From CAYJUM01 sp964478915 (GTDB lineage Bacteria > Nitrospirota > Nitrospiria > Nitrospirales > Nitrospiraceae), in contig CAYZKG010000078.1 in the NCBI GenBank assembly GCA_964478915.1, positions 1-13,061 on the forward strand: a stretch of DNA of 13,061 nucleotides. The letters are read 5' to 3'. A program made the position numbers and the translations under genes. Position 1 is the first letter of the stretch; every line of letters starts with the position of its first letter. The notes under the pieces were generated by a model. The model saw nothing but the letters and a program-made list of their open reading frames with translations. It was not told where the DNA came from and did not search any database. Shown here piece after piece: positions 12,947 through 13,061 of this stretch.

Positions 12947-12965
12947 CGGACTGTCTTCAGAAGAA

Positions 12966-12985
12966 ACCTGCCTGTAGTCGGGCAG
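12966..12985 (-). other. Hairpin upstream of the caspase-like gene
   Basis: CCTGCC and GGCAGG pair around an 8-base loop and are followed on the minus strand by TTTCTTCT, 20 bp before the caspase-like ATG. It could be a weak terminator of an upstream gene or an attenuator, but the stem is short and the T-run broken. The rest of 12947-13061 shows no clear promoter. Confidence 0.25.
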
Positions 12986-13061
12986 GCCGTGCCCCGTAAC
13001 GCTCCGCAGCACTATCAGCACCGGGTGAGAAGCCATCCTCGTGCGACCTCCATGACCGTCC

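Noticed and set aside
12947..13036. Upstream 30-residue extension of the caspase-like protein
   Set aside because: It would place the lipoprotein signal in the interior; the start at 12946 gives a standard signal with lipobox Cys17.

Overview
The window is GC-rich bacterial chromosome with tightly packed genes. Gene style points to Nitrospirota, probably a Nitrospira-like organism: a TetR-RND efflux set, a caspase-like PEGA lipoprotein, and degenerate heptad repeats between genes. This is an inference from general knowledge, because no rRNA or other phylogenetic marker is present. No tRNA, rRNA, CRISPR array, transposase or phage gene was seen.

Layout. (1) 1-2543, minus strand: a TetR-type regulator, an RND periplasmic adaptor and the start of an RND permease that runs off the left edge. 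An extended -10 promoter and an 18-bp palindromic operator precede the regulator. (2) 2723-10376: a phosphonate locus built as two divergent operons around a short promoter region at 5585-5727. Leftward run two paralogous exported proteins of unknown function, then a PEP mutase fused to a nucleotidyltransferase. Rightward run the two halves of a ThDP-dependent phosphonopyruvate decarboxylase, a 2-aminoethylphosphonate (AEP) transaminase and a stand-alone nucleotidyltransferase. After an inverted-repeat insertion come a CDP-alcohol phosphatidyltransferase and a flippase-like membrane protein. (3) 10398-13036, minus strand, visibly lower in GC: a 71-residue helical protein with its own promoter, and a three-gene lipoprotein operon (caspase-like PEGA/EF-hand protein plus twin small lipoproteins) closed by a strong intrinsic terminator.

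How the central genes fit together: PEP -> phosphonopyruvate (PepM domain) -> phosphonoacetaldehyde (two-subunit decarboxylase) -> AEP (transaminase) -> CMP-AEP (nucleotidyltransferase) -> transfer of the phosphonate to a lipid alcohol (CDP-alcohol phosphatidyltransferase) -> movement or trafficking of the product (flippase-like protein). The exported pair may act on the envelope side. This reads as a complete phosphonolipid pathway. Each family assignment is well supported; the chained pathway and its lipid end product are inference.

The most notable details are two substitutions in the diagnostic PEP mutase motif (EDN-x5-CS instead of EDK-x5-NS), a decayed nucleotide-binding loop in the fused nucleotidyltransferase beside an intact stand-alone copy, and inverted heptad repeats that interrupt an otherwise translationally coupled operon.
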